This document shows, one piece after another, positions 26,237 through 35,479 of a stretch of DNA of 64,000 nucleotides; the stretch's first letter is position 1; every line of letters begins with the position of its first letter. The stretch is from NCBI RefSeq assembly GCF_014646095.1, contig NZ_BMMU01000008.1, forward strand, positions 62,001 to 126,000, given 5' to 3'. The notes under the pieces were generated by a model. The model did no database searches. It had not been told where the DNA came from and saw nothing but the letters and a program-made list of their open reading frames with translations. The stretch comes from Streptomyces lacrimifluminis. GTDB taxonomy: Bacteria > Actinomycetota > Actinomycetes > Streptomycetales > Streptomycetaceae. Both the position numbers and the translations under genes were made by a program.

Positions 26237-27250
26237 TCACGGCGCCGCCCGCGCCACCGTGCTCGCCCGTTCCGTCAGGCCGGGTGGCAGGAGTGTCGCC
26301 TCCGGGGCGTGGCCCGTGCCGTTGAGCTTCCTCATCAGCAGGTCCACGGCCCGTGTCCCGATCTCCGCCGACGGTATGGCGACCGAGGTGACCGGTACCG
26401 GCAGGTTCTCGGCGACGTCGTCCGGGCAGATCGCGGTGACGGAGAGGTCGCCGGGGACCCGTAGGCCGAGGTGTTCGAAGGCGTCGATCAGGGGTTCCAG
26501 GATCGCCTCGTTGTGGACGACGACCCCCGTCAACGCCGGTTGCTCGCGCAGGAGTTGCTCCGCGACCACCCTCGCCGCGGCCGGTGTCGCCTCGCACGGG
26601 TGCACCGAGGACGACAGTCCGCCCCGGTCCGCCGCCGCCGTGAACCCCTGGACCACGCGCTGGGCGAACGCGGTCCGGCGTACGTACACCTCGGGCGGTG
26701 AGCCGACCAGGGCGATCACCCGGTGGCCGAGGGCCGCGAGCCGTTCGACGCACAGTTCGCCCGCCGCCCTGAAGTCCAGGTCGATACAGGTCAGGCCCAC
26801 CGGGTCGGACGGGAAGCCGATCAGAACCGACGGCAGGTCCAGCGCACGCAGTAACGGCAGCCGGGGATCGTTGAGTTGGACATCCATCACGATCAGCGCG
26901 TCCACCAGGGCCGTGTCCGCGACCCGGCGCAGACCGTCCTCGCCCTCCTCCTGGGTGAGGAGCAGCACGTCGTGGTCGTGGCGGCGCGCCGCCGTCACCA
27001 CCGACACCGCGAACTGCATCGCGACCGGGACGTGGATGCCGGTCCGCAGGGGGATCACCAGCGCCAGTACGTTGGAGCGGCTGCTCGCCAGGGCACGGGC
27101 GCCCGCGTGGGGGCGGTAGCCGAGTTCGTGGATGGAGCGTTCGATGCGCTGCCGGGTCTCCTCGGAGATCGGGCGCTTGCCGCTGAGGGCGTACGACACC
27201 GTGCTCGGGGAGACCCCGGCATGCCGTGCCACATCGGTGATCTTCACCAT
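26237..27250 (-). CDS. LacI-family transcriptional repressor
   Basis: A 337-aa regulator with the N-terminal LacI helix-turn-helix (KITDVARHAGVSPSTVSYAL) and hinge helix (GYRPHAGARALAS), followed by a periplasmic-binding-protein-like sugar domain. I chose the ATG at 27250, which overlaps the GH31 stop (TGATG) and has GGGAGG 6 bp upstream; a GTG one codon earlier is possible. It is the last gene of the sugar operon, so it probably represses it in response to the imported sugar. The twin palindromes at 32761-32799 are the likely operators. Confidence 0.92.
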   Translation of the reverse strand: MVKITDVARHAGVSPSTVSYALSGKRPISEETRQRIERSIHELGYRPHAGARALASSRSNVLALVIPLRTGIHVPVAMQFAVSVVTAARRHDHDVLLLTQEEGEDGLRRVADTALVDALIVMDVQLNDPRLPLLRALDLPSVLIGFPSDPVGLTCIDLDFRAAGELCVERLAALGHRVIALVGSPPEVYVRRTAFAQRVVQGFTAAADRGGLSSSVHPCEATPAAARVVAEQLLREQPALTGVVVHNEAILEPLIDAFEHLGLRVPGDLSVTAICPDDVAENLPVPVTSVAIPSAEIGTRAVDLLMRKLNGTGHAPEATLLPPGLTERASTVARAAP

Positions 27251-29583
27251 CACTCGCCTCCCGGCTCGACCGACTCCAGTGCCACCGACCCCTGTTCCGC
27301 CGATCCCTGTTCCACCGGCTTCGGTTCGGCCGGTCCCAGCTCCACCGTCAGGAACCCGGTGCCCGCCTTCGCCCGCACCTCACGTCTGCCGGCCGCCAGT
27401 CCCCACGGCGCCGACGGGTCGCTGCACGACGCCCGCAGCGTGTCGCCCTCGCGGACAACCGTGAACGTCAAGTCTCCTATCGGGACGGTGACTTGGGCCC
27501 CGCGTTCCAGGCCGTACGCGTGCAGCGTGACCCCGTCGGCGTACGCGTAGTCGGGGCGGTCGTCCACCGCGCCCACCGGGATCACCGACCCGGGGCGCAC
27601 CAGCAGCGGCACGCTGTCGAAGCCGTGGCGTTCCCGTATCCAGCGGGGGCCGGTCACTGTGCGGCCGGTCAGGAAGTGGGTCCACTCACCCTCGGGGACG
27701 TAGTACGAGACCTCGCCCTCGTCGCTGAACACCGGCGCGACCAGCAGGTCCCGGCCGAGCATGAACTGCCGTTCCAGGTGGGCGCATCCGGGGTCCTCGG
27801 GGAACTCCAGGACCATCGCGCGCATCATCGGGACGCCGTCGGTGTGGGCGGTGCGGGCGGCCTCGTACAGATACGGCATGAGGCGGAGCTTGAGCCGGGT
27901 GAACAGCCGCAGGACGTCCACGGCCTCCTCGTCGAACAGCCAGGGCACCCGGTAGGTGGAACTGCCGTGCAGGCGGCTGTGGGAGGAGAGGAGGCCGAAG
28001 GCGATCCAGCGTTTGAAGAGCGCCGGGCTCGGTGTGCCCTCGAAGCCGCCGATGTCGTGGCTCCAGTAGCCGAACCCGGAGAGCCCGAGGGACAGGCCGC
28101 CGCGCAGTGACTCGGCCATCGACTCGTACGTCGCCTCGCAGTCGCCGCCCCAGTGGACCGGGAACTGCTGGCTGCCTGCTGTCGCCGACCGAGCGAACAC
28201 GACCGCCTCGCCTTCTCCGCGATGCTTGCGCAGCACGTCGAAGACGGTCCTGTTGTAGAGGTACGTGTAGTAGTTGTGCATCCGCTCCGGGTCGGAGCCG
28301 TCGGCGAACTCCACGTCCAGCGGGACCCGTTCACCGAAGTCGGTCTTGAAGCAGTCGACGCCCTGCGCGAGCAGCGCCTCCAGCTTCGAGGCGTACCAGT
28401 CGCGGGCGGCAGGGCTGGTGAAGTCGACCAGGGCCATCCCGGGTTGCCACAGGTCCCACTGCCACACGCTGCCGTCCGGTCGGCGCAGCAGGTGGCCAAG
28501 TGCCTTGCCCTCCGCGAAGAGTGGCGACCGCTGGGCTATGTAGGGGTTGATCCAGACGCTGATGTGCAGGCCCTTCGCCTTCAGCCGCTGGAGCATGCCC
28601 TCGGGGTCGGGGAACACCCGCGGGTCCCACCGGAAGTCGCACCAGTTGAACTCGCGCATCCAGAAACAGTCGAAGTGGAAGACGGACAGCGGGAGTTCGC
28701 GCTCCCGCATGCCCTCGATGAACGACGTCACCGTCTCCTCGTCGTAGGAGGTGGTGAAGGACGTCGACAGCCACAGGCCGAACGACCACGGTGGCGGGAG
28801 TGCCGGGCGGCCGGTCAGGGCCGTGTACTTGCGGAGGATGTCCTTGGGGGTCGGGCCGTGGATGACGTAGTACGTCAACTGCTGTGTCTCGGCGCTGAAC
28901 TGAACCCGCGAAACCGCCTCCGAGCCGACCTCGAAGGACACCCGGCCGGGATGGTCGACGAAGACTCCGTAGCCCGCGTCCGTGAGGTAGAATGGGACGT
29001 TCTTGTAGGCCTGCTCGGTCGCCGTGCCGCCGTCGGCGTTCCACATGTCGACGACCTGGCCGTTCTTGACCAGCGGGCCGAAGCGCTCGCCGAGGCCGTA
29101 CACGCTCGTCCCGACCCCCAACCCCAGTTGCTCGCGCAGATAGTGGGCGCCCGTCGTCGCGTCCCGCATGATGCCCATGCCCTTGGGGCCGCTGCTGGTG
29201 AGGACGCGGCCGTGGGCGAGGAAGTCGACGTGCCAGGGGCTGGTGCGGCTGACCCGGACGGAGAGGGTGCCGGAGGTCAGGGTCGCGTGCTCCTCGTCGT
29301 ACTCGGTGTGGGCCGTCAAGTCCTCCTTGCGCAGCTCGAATTGAGGACTCTGCGGCTGCTCGCCCTGGAAATGCGTGAACGTGACGCCGATGACGTCGGG
29401 CATCGGGGCGTGGGCGCTGATCGTCACGACCGGTCCCTTCAGCAGGTCGCCGCGGTGGCGGATGGGCTGGGTCGGCGCGTGGACGTCCAGCGTGCCGTCG
29501 GCGTCCGTGACATCGAGGACCTCTACCGGGTGGGCGGCGGTGACGCCTTCGCGCAGCAACCAGTAGCCGTCGGTGAACTTCAC
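27250..29583 (-). CDS. yicI: GH31 alpha-xylosidase (YicI-like)
   Basis: A cytoplasmic (no signal peptide) glycoside hydrolase of 777 aa, closely resembling E. coli YicI. The nucleophile Asp415 lies in KTDFGERVPLDV; other signatures are FARSATAGSQQFPVHWGGDC, GLSGFGYWSHDIGGFEG and LLSSHSRLHGSSTYRVPW. YicI releases xylose from alpha-xylosides such as isoprimeverose, and this is the likely activity. The GTG at 29583 is preferred (AAGGGG 8 bp upstream); an ATG at 29610 would overlap the permease gene. It is cotranscribed with the transporter upstream and lacI downstream. Confidence 0.9.
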   Translation of the reverse strand: MKFTDGYWLLREGVTAAHPVEVLDVTDADGTLDVHAPTQPIRHRGDLLKGPVVTISAHAPMPDVIGVTFTHFQGEQPQSPQFELRKEDLTAHTEYDEEHATLTSGTLSVRVSRTSPWHVDFLAHGRVLTSSGPKGMGIMRDATTGAHYLREQLGLGVGTSVYGLGERFGPLVKNGQVVDMWNADGGTATEQAYKNVPFYLTDAGYGVFVDHPGRVSFEVGSEAVSRVQFSAETQQLTYYVIHGPTPKDILRKYTALTGRPALPPPWSFGLWLSTSFTTSYDEETVTSFIEGMRERELPLSVFHFDCFWMREFNWCDFRWDPRVFPDPEGMLQRLKAKGLHISVWINPYIAQRSPLFAEGKALGHLLRRPDGSVWQWDLWQPGMALVDFTSPAARDWYASKLEALLAQGVDCFKTDFGERVPLDVEFADGSDPERMHNYYTYLYNRTVFDVLRKHRGEGEAVVFARSATAGSQQFPVHWGGDCEATYESMAESLRGGLSLGLSGFGYWSHDIGGFEGTPSPALFKRWIAFGLLSSHSRLHGSSTYRVPWLFDEEAVDVLRLFTRLKLRLMPYLYEAARTAHTDGVPMMRAMVLEFPEDPGCAHLERQFMLGRDLLVAPVFSDEGEVSYYVPEGEWTHFLTGRTVTGPRWIRERHGFDSVPLLVRPGSVIPVGAVDDRPDYAYADGVTLHAYGLERGAQVTVPIGDLTFTVVREGDTLRASCSDPSAPWGLAAGRREVRAKAGTGFLTVELGPAEPKPVEQGSAEQGSVALESVEPGGE

Positions 29584-29596
29584 AGCCGGAACCCCT

Positions 29597-30430
29597 TCAC
29601 TTGACGGCACCCACGGCGATGCCGCGCGTGAGCGTTCGCTGGAAGACGAGGAAGAAGACGAGGGCGGGCAACACGCCCAGCAGCGCAGCCGCGTTGGTCA
29701 TCGTGGCGTCCATCAGGCGCTGGCCCTGGAGGACGCCGAGGGCCACCGACACCGTCTGGTTGTCGTTGGAGATCAGCATCACCAGGGGGAGCAGGAACTC
29801 GTTCCAGGTCCAGATGAAGAAGAAGACGAGGAGCACACCGAGGGTGGGGCGGCTGACCGGGACGACGATCCGCCACAGCACCTGCCACTTGTTCGCGCCG
29901 TCGATCCGCGCGGCCTCGATGATCTCCCGGGGGAACTGGCCCAGCACCGAGGAGAGGAGATACGTACCGAAGGCGGCCTGGATCACCGTGAAGACGATGA
30001 TCACGCTCAACCGGGTGTCGTACAGGCCGACTTGCTTGCTCAGGTAGTACACCGGGTAGACCAGCGCCTCCTGCGGCAGCATGTTCGCGAGGACGAAGAA
30101 GGCCAGTACCCAGGTGCGGCCCCTGATCCGGCCGATGCCGATCGCGTACGCGTTCAGCACGGACAGGACGACCGCCAAGGCCGCCACCGATCCGCTGATC
30201 AGTACCGAGTTGACGAGCTTCTGCCCGAAGTCGACCCGCTCCCAGAAGTCCTTGACGCCGTCGAGGTAGAGGCCCTCGGGGAGGCTGAGCGGGCCGTTCG
30301 CGGAGTACTCGGCGGGCGACTTCACGGCGTTGACCGCGACGATCAGGAACGGCACGACCATGAACAGGGCGGCGAGGACGAGGGCGATGAGCACCGGGTG
30401 GCGGCGGTAGCGGCGCAGGGCGGTCGTCAT
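29597..30430 (-). CDS. Carbohydrate ABC transporter permease (MalG type)
   Basis: Inner-membrane component of a CUT1-type sugar importer. The 277-aa protein has six predicted membrane spans, starting HPVLIALVLAALFMVVPFLI, and the EAA loop EAARIDGANKWQVLWRIVVP that contacts the ATPase. Its ATG overlaps the stop of the other permease gene (ATGA), showing translational coupling. No ATP-binding subunit is encoded nearby; in streptomycetes the shared ATPase MsiK usually serves such systems. Confidence 0.92.
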   Translation of the reverse strand: MTTALRRYRRHPVLIALVLAALFMVVPFLIVAVNAVKSPAEYSANGPLSLPEGLYLDGVKDFWERVDFGQKLVNSVLISGSVAALAVVLSVLNAYAIGIGRIRGRTWVLAFFVLANMLPQEALVYPVYYLSKQVGLYDTRLSVIIVFTVIQAAFGTYLLSSVLGQFPREIIEAARIDGANKWQVLWRIVVPVSRPTLGVLLVFFFIWTWNEFLLPLVMLISNDNQTVSVALGVLQGQRLMDATMTNAAALLGVLPALVFFLVFQRTLTRGIAVGAVK

Positions 30431-31410
30431 GCCCGTCCCCCCGTCGGAGCGTCCTCGGCGTCCTCGGACCGGGTCTGGAGCTTCAGCCCGATGAGGGAGA
30501 CGGCGAGGATGATCACCGTCAGGACGGTCGAGACGGCCGCGCCGTAGCCGACCTGGGTCTTCTCGAAGAACGTGGTGAAGGAGAAGTAGGACGGGACATT
30601 GGTCGCGCCGCCCGGGCCGCCCTTCGTCAGGACGTACACCGCGCCGAACACCTTCAGCGCGGCGATCGTGCACCAGGTGAGGACGACGTAGATCTCGGGG
30701 CGGATCTGCGGGACCGTGATGTGCCGGAAGCGGCGCCACCAGCCGGCGCCGTCGAGTTCGGCGGCCTCGTAGAGCTGGGGGTCGACGCGTTGCAGGCCCG
30801 CCATGAAGACGACCAGTGGGAAGCCGAGTTGGACCCAGACCATCACCCCCATCACGCTGTAGAGCGCGAGGTCCGGGTCGCCGAGCCAGTCCTGCTGCCA
30901 GGAGCCGAGCCCGACGGCCTTCAGGACCTCGTTCAGCGAGCCGTTCTCGGGCGCGAGGATCCAGCTCCAGACGATGCCGGCGACCGCGATCGGCAGCACC
31001 TGGGGGAGGTAGAAGCAGGCGCGGAGCACGGCCGCCCAGCGACTCCCGAAGTGCTTGCCGACGTAGTCGAACAGGGCGGCGGCGAGGACGAGTCCGACCG
31101 CGGTGGGCACGGCGGCCATCGCCACCACCATGAACAGGCTGTGCCGGAACGACGCCCAGAACTCCGAATCGTCCGGCAGCACGCGGTAGTTGGCGAGCCC
31201 CGACCACCCCGGAGTGCCCACGCCCCGCCAGTCGGTGAAGCTCACCGCGGTGTTCATCAGGAACGGCACGACGATCACGGCGAGGAAGGCGACCGCTCCG
31301 GGGAGGAGGAAGAGGGTGTAGGAGTCCTTGCGGCGGAGCGAACTCCTGTGCCGCCGGGCGCCGTTGCTGACCCGGCCCCGCCCGCCGGGCCGTTCGACGG
31401 TGACCGTCAT
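30427..31410 (-). CDS. Carbohydrate ABC transporter permease (MalF type)
   Basis: The second membrane subunit, 327 aa. An Arg-rich N-terminus (RHRSSLRRKD) is followed by six spans beginning TLFLLPGAVAFLAVIVVPFL, and the EAA motif is YEAAELDGAGWWRRFRHITV. The ATG at 31410 overlaps the stop of the binding-protein gene (ATGA). It works with the 29597-30430 permease and the binding protein. Confidence 0.92.
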   Translation of the reverse strand: MTVTVERPGGRGRVSNGARRHRSSLRRKDSYTLFLLPGAVAFLAVIVVPFLMNTAVSFTDWRGVGTPGWSGLANYRVLPDDSEFWASFRHSLFMVVAMAAVPTAVGLVLAAALFDYVGKHFGSRWAAVLRACFYLPQVLPIAVAGIVWSWILAPENGSLNEVLKAVGLGSWQQDWLGDPDLALYSVMGVMVWVQLGFPLVVFMAGLQRVDPQLYEAAELDGAGWWRRFRHITVPQIRPEIYVVLTWCTIAALKVFGAVYVLTKGGPGGATNVPSYFSFTTFFEKTQVGYGAAVSTVLTVIILAVSLIGLKLQTRSEDAEDAPTGGRA

Positions 31411-32708
31411 GTCTTCGGTACGCCCTTGTCGTAGGCCTCCTGCAACGAGTCGAGGACCTCGTCCGGTTTCGCGCTGCCTGTGATCAGCTTCTGGATCTCG
31501 GAGACGAGGACGTCGTAGTAGCCGGGGACCGGCCAGTCGGGGTAGAAGGCGAGTCCGTCCCGCTCGGAGAGGGTGTTGAAGTCGGCGATGAGCGACTTGG
31601 CCTGCGGGTCGGTGATGGCGGCCGGGTCGGCGGCCACCGGGACCCCGCCCTTGTTGCCGAGCAGGTTCTGGATCTTCTTCGACATGGTGATGTCGATGAA
31701 GTCGTAGGCGAGTTCCTTGTTCTTCGCGCCCTTGGGCACGACCCACAGGTTGCCGCCGGAGCCGAGGGTGAGGCCGGTGCCGGGCCACAGGAACGTGCCC
31801 CAGTCGAACTTCGCCTCGCTCTTGAAACGGCCGTACCACCAGCTGCCGGAGAACAGGATCGGGCTCTTGCCCTGGATGAAGGAGACGCCGGCGTCCTCCG
31901 CCTTCAGGCCGCTGGAGTTCTTGCCGAAGTACCCCTTCTTCACCCAGTCGGCGAAGGTCTCGGCGCCGTACGTCCAGGCGGCGTCGTGGAAGTCCGTCTT
32001 GCCCTTGTACAGCTCGTACGTGTCGACCCAGGCGCGGTCCGCCTTCGACAGGGCCAGCTGGTACAGGTACTGCTGGGCCGGATACTCGGCGCCCGCGCTC
32101 GCCAGCGGGGTGATGCCCTCGGCGACGAACTTGTCCATGGCGGCGGTGAGTTCGTCGATCGAGGTCGGTTCGGCGATCCCGTGCCGCTTGAAGAGGTCCT
32201 TGTTGTAGAACACCATCGTGTACTCGGCGTAGTTGGGCACTCCGTACCAACTGCCCGTACCCATCACGCCGTTGGCGTCGTACTGGCTGGTGGTGCGGAC
32301 ACCGGCGCCGATCTTCCTGTCCCAGCCGCGCTTCGTCACCTCGGCGGTCAGGTCGGTGAGCAGGCCCTGCGTGGAGAGCAGGCCGGCCGTCGCGTTGCCC
32401 TTGTTGTACTCCATCAGGTCGGGCGCGTCGGAGGAGTTGAGGACCATCGGGGCGGTCTTCTGGATCTGTTCGAAGCCCTTCTCCTCGAACTCCACCTTCA
32501 CACCCGGATGCGTCGCCTCGAACTCCTCGACGGCCACCTTCCAGGCCGCGCCCATCGCGCTGTCGGGGCCCTCGTAGTGCCAGAGGCGTAGGGTCTTCCC
32601 GTCGGACGATCCGCTGTCCGAGCCGCCGCAGGAGGCCAACAGCAGCGCCCCGACCAGGGTCGAGGCCGCCGCGATCATGAATCTGCCATGCCTTGTCGCC
32701 GTCAACAT
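31407..32708 (-). CDS. Extracellular sugar-binding lipoprotein
   Basis: A 433-aa family-1 solute-binding protein, the substrate receptor of the transporter. Its signal peptide ends in the lipobox LASC (Cys27), followed by a Gly/Ser linker (GGSDSGSSDG), so it is anchored to the outer face of the membrane. It is first in the operon: binding protein, two permeases, GH31, LacI. The linked alpha-xylosidase suggests an alpha-xyloside oligosaccharide as ligand, by inference. Confidence 0.92.
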   Translation of the reverse strand: MLTATRHGRFMIAAASTLVGALLLASCGGSDSGSSDGKTLRLWHYEGPDSAMGAAWKVAVEEFEATHPGVKVEFEEKGFEQIQKTAPMVLNSSDAPDLMEYNKGNATAGLLSTQGLLTDLTAEVTKRGWDRKIGAGVRTTSQYDANGVMGTGSWYGVPNYAEYTMVFYNKDLFKRHGIAEPTSIDELTAAMDKFVAEGITPLASAGAEYPAQQYLYQLALSKADRAWVDTYELYKGKTDFHDAAWTYGAETFADWVKKGYFGKNSSGLKAEDAGVSFIQGKSPILFSGSWWYGRFKSEAKFDWGTFLWPGTGLTLGSGGNLWVVPKGAKNKELAYDFIDITMSKKIQNLLGNKGGVPVAADPAAITDPQAKSLIADFNTLSERDGLAFYPDWPVPGYYDVLVSEIQKLITGSAKPDEVLDSLQEAYDKGVPKT

Positions 32709-32760
32709 CCAGTGCCTCCAGGGGAGTCGGATGGATCTCGGTCACCTGTCGTGCAGGGTC

Positions 32761-32799
32761 GTCGAACTGATTCGACGTGTGTAGTCGAAGCGCTTCGAC
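32761..32799. promoter_or_regulatory. Twin palindromic operators upstream of the sugar operon
   Basis: GTCGAAGCGCTTCGAC (32784-32799) is a perfect 16-bp palindrome with the AGCGCT centre typical of LacI-family operators. A second site, GTCGAACTGATTCGAC (32761-32776), has the same 6-bp arms around a different 4-bp centre; the two centres are 23 bp apart, about two helical turns. They lie 53-91 bp upstream of the binding-protein start. The LacI-type regulator at the end of the operon is the obvious candidate ligand. The 152-bp gap holds nothing else recognisable. Confidence 0.7.
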
Positions 32800-32860
32800 G
32801 GGCGAAGGTATGTGTGGCGTGTGAACGAGTCAATGGGGTGCGCGCGAATTGGCCCGCGGG

Positions 32861-34267
32861 TCACGCCGTTGGCGCGGTTGACGCGGGTCGTGAAGTGCGG
32901 GTGGCGGGGCCCCGGTTCGTGCGGGTGAGCAGTGCCAGCAGCAGCGCGCTCGCCGCCGCCGCGACCGGGACGCCGTACCCCGCCGTCGCCGACACGCGTT
33001 CCGCGGCCCAGCCGCCGGCCGCCGCACCGCAGGCCATGCCGCCGAGGAGGCCGGTCACCGCGAGGGTCATGCCCTCGTTGAGGCGGTCCTCGGGGGTGCG
33101 GCTCTGGACCAGGGCCATGTTGGTGATCATGGTGGGCGCGGTGGCCATCCCCGCCACGAGCAGCGCGCCCGCGAGGACGAGGAGCGACCCGGTCAGGGCG
33201 GCGGCGAGCAGGGGCAGCGTCATCAGTGCCGTCATCGCGGCCAGGCACCAGGGGTGACGCCGTTCGGCGGGCCCGGCCGGCCGCAGCGACCCGTACAGCA
33301 GACCCGCCGCGCACGACCCGGCCGCCTGGAGGGCGAGGACGGCACCGGCAGCCGCCCGGTGCCCCCGCTCGTCGGCGAAGGCGATCGTGACGACCTCCAT
33401 CGACCCGAACACGGCACCCGTGGCCAGGCACACGGCGAGCAGCGGGCGCATCCCGGGGGCGCGCAGCGGAGGCGTACCGCGCGGGTGAGGCCCGGCGACC
33501 CGGGGCCGGACCGGCGGTTCGGTCGATCGCTGGGCGGTGAAGAGGAGGACGCCGGTCATCATCAGGACCGCCCCGACCAGTGTGCCCGCCTCCGGGAACA
33601 ACGCCCCGCAGAGGAAGGCCGCGAGGACCGGGCCGAGCATGAAGCAGAATTCGTCGGCGGCCTGTTCGAAGGAGTTGGCGGTGTGCAGGGCTTCCCCGTC
33701 GGCCCTGCTGTTGTCTTCGCTGTTGTCCCTGCCGCCACCCGTGCCGCCGTCCTTGAGGAGATGGGCCCAGCGGGCGCGTGACATACCCCCCGTGTTGGGG
33801 GTCGTGGCGGTGGCGGCGTACGCGGCGAACAGGGCCCAGTCGGGAGCGCCGTAACGCGCGCAGAGCAGCAGGGTGAGGGAGCCGAGGGCGGCAAGTGCCG
33901 TGGCCGGTACGGCGATTCGGGCCTGGCCGTAGCGGTCGACGAGCCGTGCGGTCCAGGGGGCGACCACGGCCGTCGCGGCGAGCCCGGTCGCGGTGACGGC
34001 GCCGGCGAGGGCGTACGAGCCGCGCGACCCGGCGATCATGATGACCGCGCTCACGCTGAACATGCCCATGGGGACCCGGGCGATCAGGTTCCCGGCGGTG
34101 AAGGCGCGGGCGCCGGGGACGGCGAAGAGGCGGCGGTACGGGCCGGGCGGGCGGTGGCCGCCGTTCGTACCGCTCCGGTCGCGGGGGCCGAAGTCGGCGA
34201 TGACCAGACTGTCCTGGGTGACGGCGAAGAGTGGCTGGGAGGGCGGGCGGGGTGGTGGTTGCGGCAT
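32861..34267 (-). CDS. MFS transporter
   Basis: A 468-aa major facilitator with about 12 hydrophobic segments. The segment GNLIARVPMGMFSVSAVIMI opens the first span, and WTARLVDRYGQAR resembles the conserved loop 2-3 motif. A ~40-residue polar loop rich in Gly/Asp/Asn (LLKDGGTGGGRDNSEDNSRA) interrupts the N-terminal half. The substrate cannot be predicted; this subgroup is often annotated as drug exporter. It is divergent from a LysR regulator 84 bp away, which probably controls it. Confidence 0.85.
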   Translation of the reverse strand: MPQPPPRPPSQPLFAVTQDSLVIADFGPRDRSGTNGGHRPPGPYRRLFAVPGARAFTAGNLIARVPMGMFSVSAVIMIAGSRGSYALAGAVTATGLAATAVVAPWTARLVDRYGQARIAVPATALAALGSLTLLLCARYGAPDWALFAAYAATATTPNTGGMSRARWAHLLKDGGTGGGRDNSEDNSRADGEALHTANSFEQAADEFCFMLGPVLAAFLCGALFPEAGTLVGAVLMMTGVLLFTAQRSTEPPVRPRVAGPHPRGTPPLRAPGMRPLLAVCLATGAVFGSMEVVTIAFADERGHRAAAGAVLALQAAGSCAAGLLYGSLRPAGPAERRHPWCLAAMTALMTLPLLAAALTGSLLVLAGALLVAGMATAPTMITNMALVQSRTPEDRLNEGMTLAVTGLLGGMACGAAAGGWAAERVSATAGYGVPVAAAASALLLALLTRTNRGPATRTSRPASTAPTA

Positions 34268-34321
34268 GCGTCCACCGTCGCCCGGAGTCGATCACGGGGT
34301 CCAACACCTGATCCCCCGCGA

Positions 34322-34341
34322 TTAACGCACTTTCGTTGTAA
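34322..34341. promoter_or_regulatory. Candidate LysR-type binding site
   Basis: TTAACG-CACTTT-CGTTGTAA is an imperfect inverted repeat in the 84-bp gap between the divergent MFS and LysR genes, of the form expected for LysR autoregulatory sites. It ends 10 bp before the LysR ATG. Confidence 0.4.
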
Positions 34342-34351
34342 GTTCGCCGGC

Positions 34352-35323
34352 ATGTCTGCCTCGACGCATCTGGACCCCCGTCTCCTCCGCGCCTTCGTCG
34401 CCGTGGCCGAGGAACTGCACTTCACCCGGGCCGCCGCCCGTCTCTACGTGGCCCAGCAGGCGCTGAGCCGCGACATCCGGCGCCTGGAACGGGAGTTGGG
34501 CGCCGATCTCTTCGTACGGTCGACCCGGCGGGTGACGCTGTCGGCCGACGGTGAGCGGCTGTTGCCGTACGCCAGGCGGGTGTTGGCGGCCCACGACGAG
34601 CTGCTCGCCGCGTTCGGGGAGGCCCGGCCGCTGCTGGTGGACCTGAACTCACCGGGACTCGCGACCGGGCGGCGGGTGCTGCACCGGGCGCGTGAACTCG
34701 CCCCGGAGTACGAGCTGATGGCCCGGTTCGAGAGCGGGCTCACCTTCGCGGTGGGGGAGATGCTCGCGGGCCGGCTCGACGCGTCGTTCGGACGGTTCGC
34801 CGGCCTGGATCCGGTGCTCCGGGCGCAGTTGGTCCAGCAGATCGTGCGCTACGAGCCGATGGCGGTCGTCCTGCCCGAGGACCACCGGCTGGCCGCGCTG
34901 CCCGAGGTGCCGTTGGCCGCGCTGGCGGGGGAGAGCGTGTACGCCGGTGCCGGGAACCCCCGGACTCCGGAGTGGACCGACCTCGCTCGTCAACTGTTCG
35001 AGGGGCGCGGCATCGGGATCGCGTCACCCGTGCCGCTCGCCGTGGGTGACGAGGAATTCCAGCGGATCATGGCCAGGATGCGGACCCCGGTCCTCGCCGT
35101 GATGGACTTCCCCGCCCTGCCTCAAACGGTGGTGCGGCCGTTGGTCGGCCCCGTTCCGCTGTCCCCCGTGTCGCTGGTGTGGCGGAGGGGTCTGACGCAT
35201 CCGGGATTCGACGCCCTTCGGCGGGCCGCCGCCCAGCTCGCGGGGGAGGAGGGGTGGCTGCGGCGGCCTGTGGGTAGCTGGATTCCAGCCACGGACATCA
35301 ACATCATTTCATCGCACAAGTGA
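34352..35323 (+). CDS. LysR-family transcriptional regulator
   Basis: A 323-aa regulator with the N-terminal winged helix-turn-helix (LLRAFVAVAEELHFTRAAAR, residues ~9-28, then LYVAQQALSRDIRRLERELG) and a C-terminal effector domain. The ATG at 34352 is used. The divergent arrangement with the MFS gene suggests that it activates or represses that exporter in response to a small ligand. Confidence 0.92.
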   Translation: MSASTHLDPRLLRAFVAVAEELHFTRAAARLYVAQQALSRDIRRLERELGADLFVRSTRRVTLSADGERLLPYARRVLAAHDELLAAFGEARPLLVDLNSPGLATGRRVLHRARELAPEYELMARFESGLTFAVGEMLAGRLDASFGRFAGLDPVLRAQLVQQIVRYEPMAVVLPEDHRLAALPEVPLAALAGESVYAGAGNPRTPEWTDLARQLFEGRGIGIASPVPLAVGDEEFQRIMARMRTPVLAVMDFPALPQTVVRPLVGPVPLSPVSLVWRRGLTHPGFDALRRAAAQLAGEEGWLRRPVGSWIPATDINIISSHK

Positions 35324-35479
35324 CACATGGCAAACACCGGACCCCCAACTGCGCTACATTCGTGGCCCGGGTGCAGTGTGACAAATGGGGGCGCTCGGAC
35401 CGGATGGGGGTCCGGTTCGAACATAGGTAGTACGAAAATCCCGGAATCGTACGCGCACCCGAAAGGTTCCCGTGGGGGG

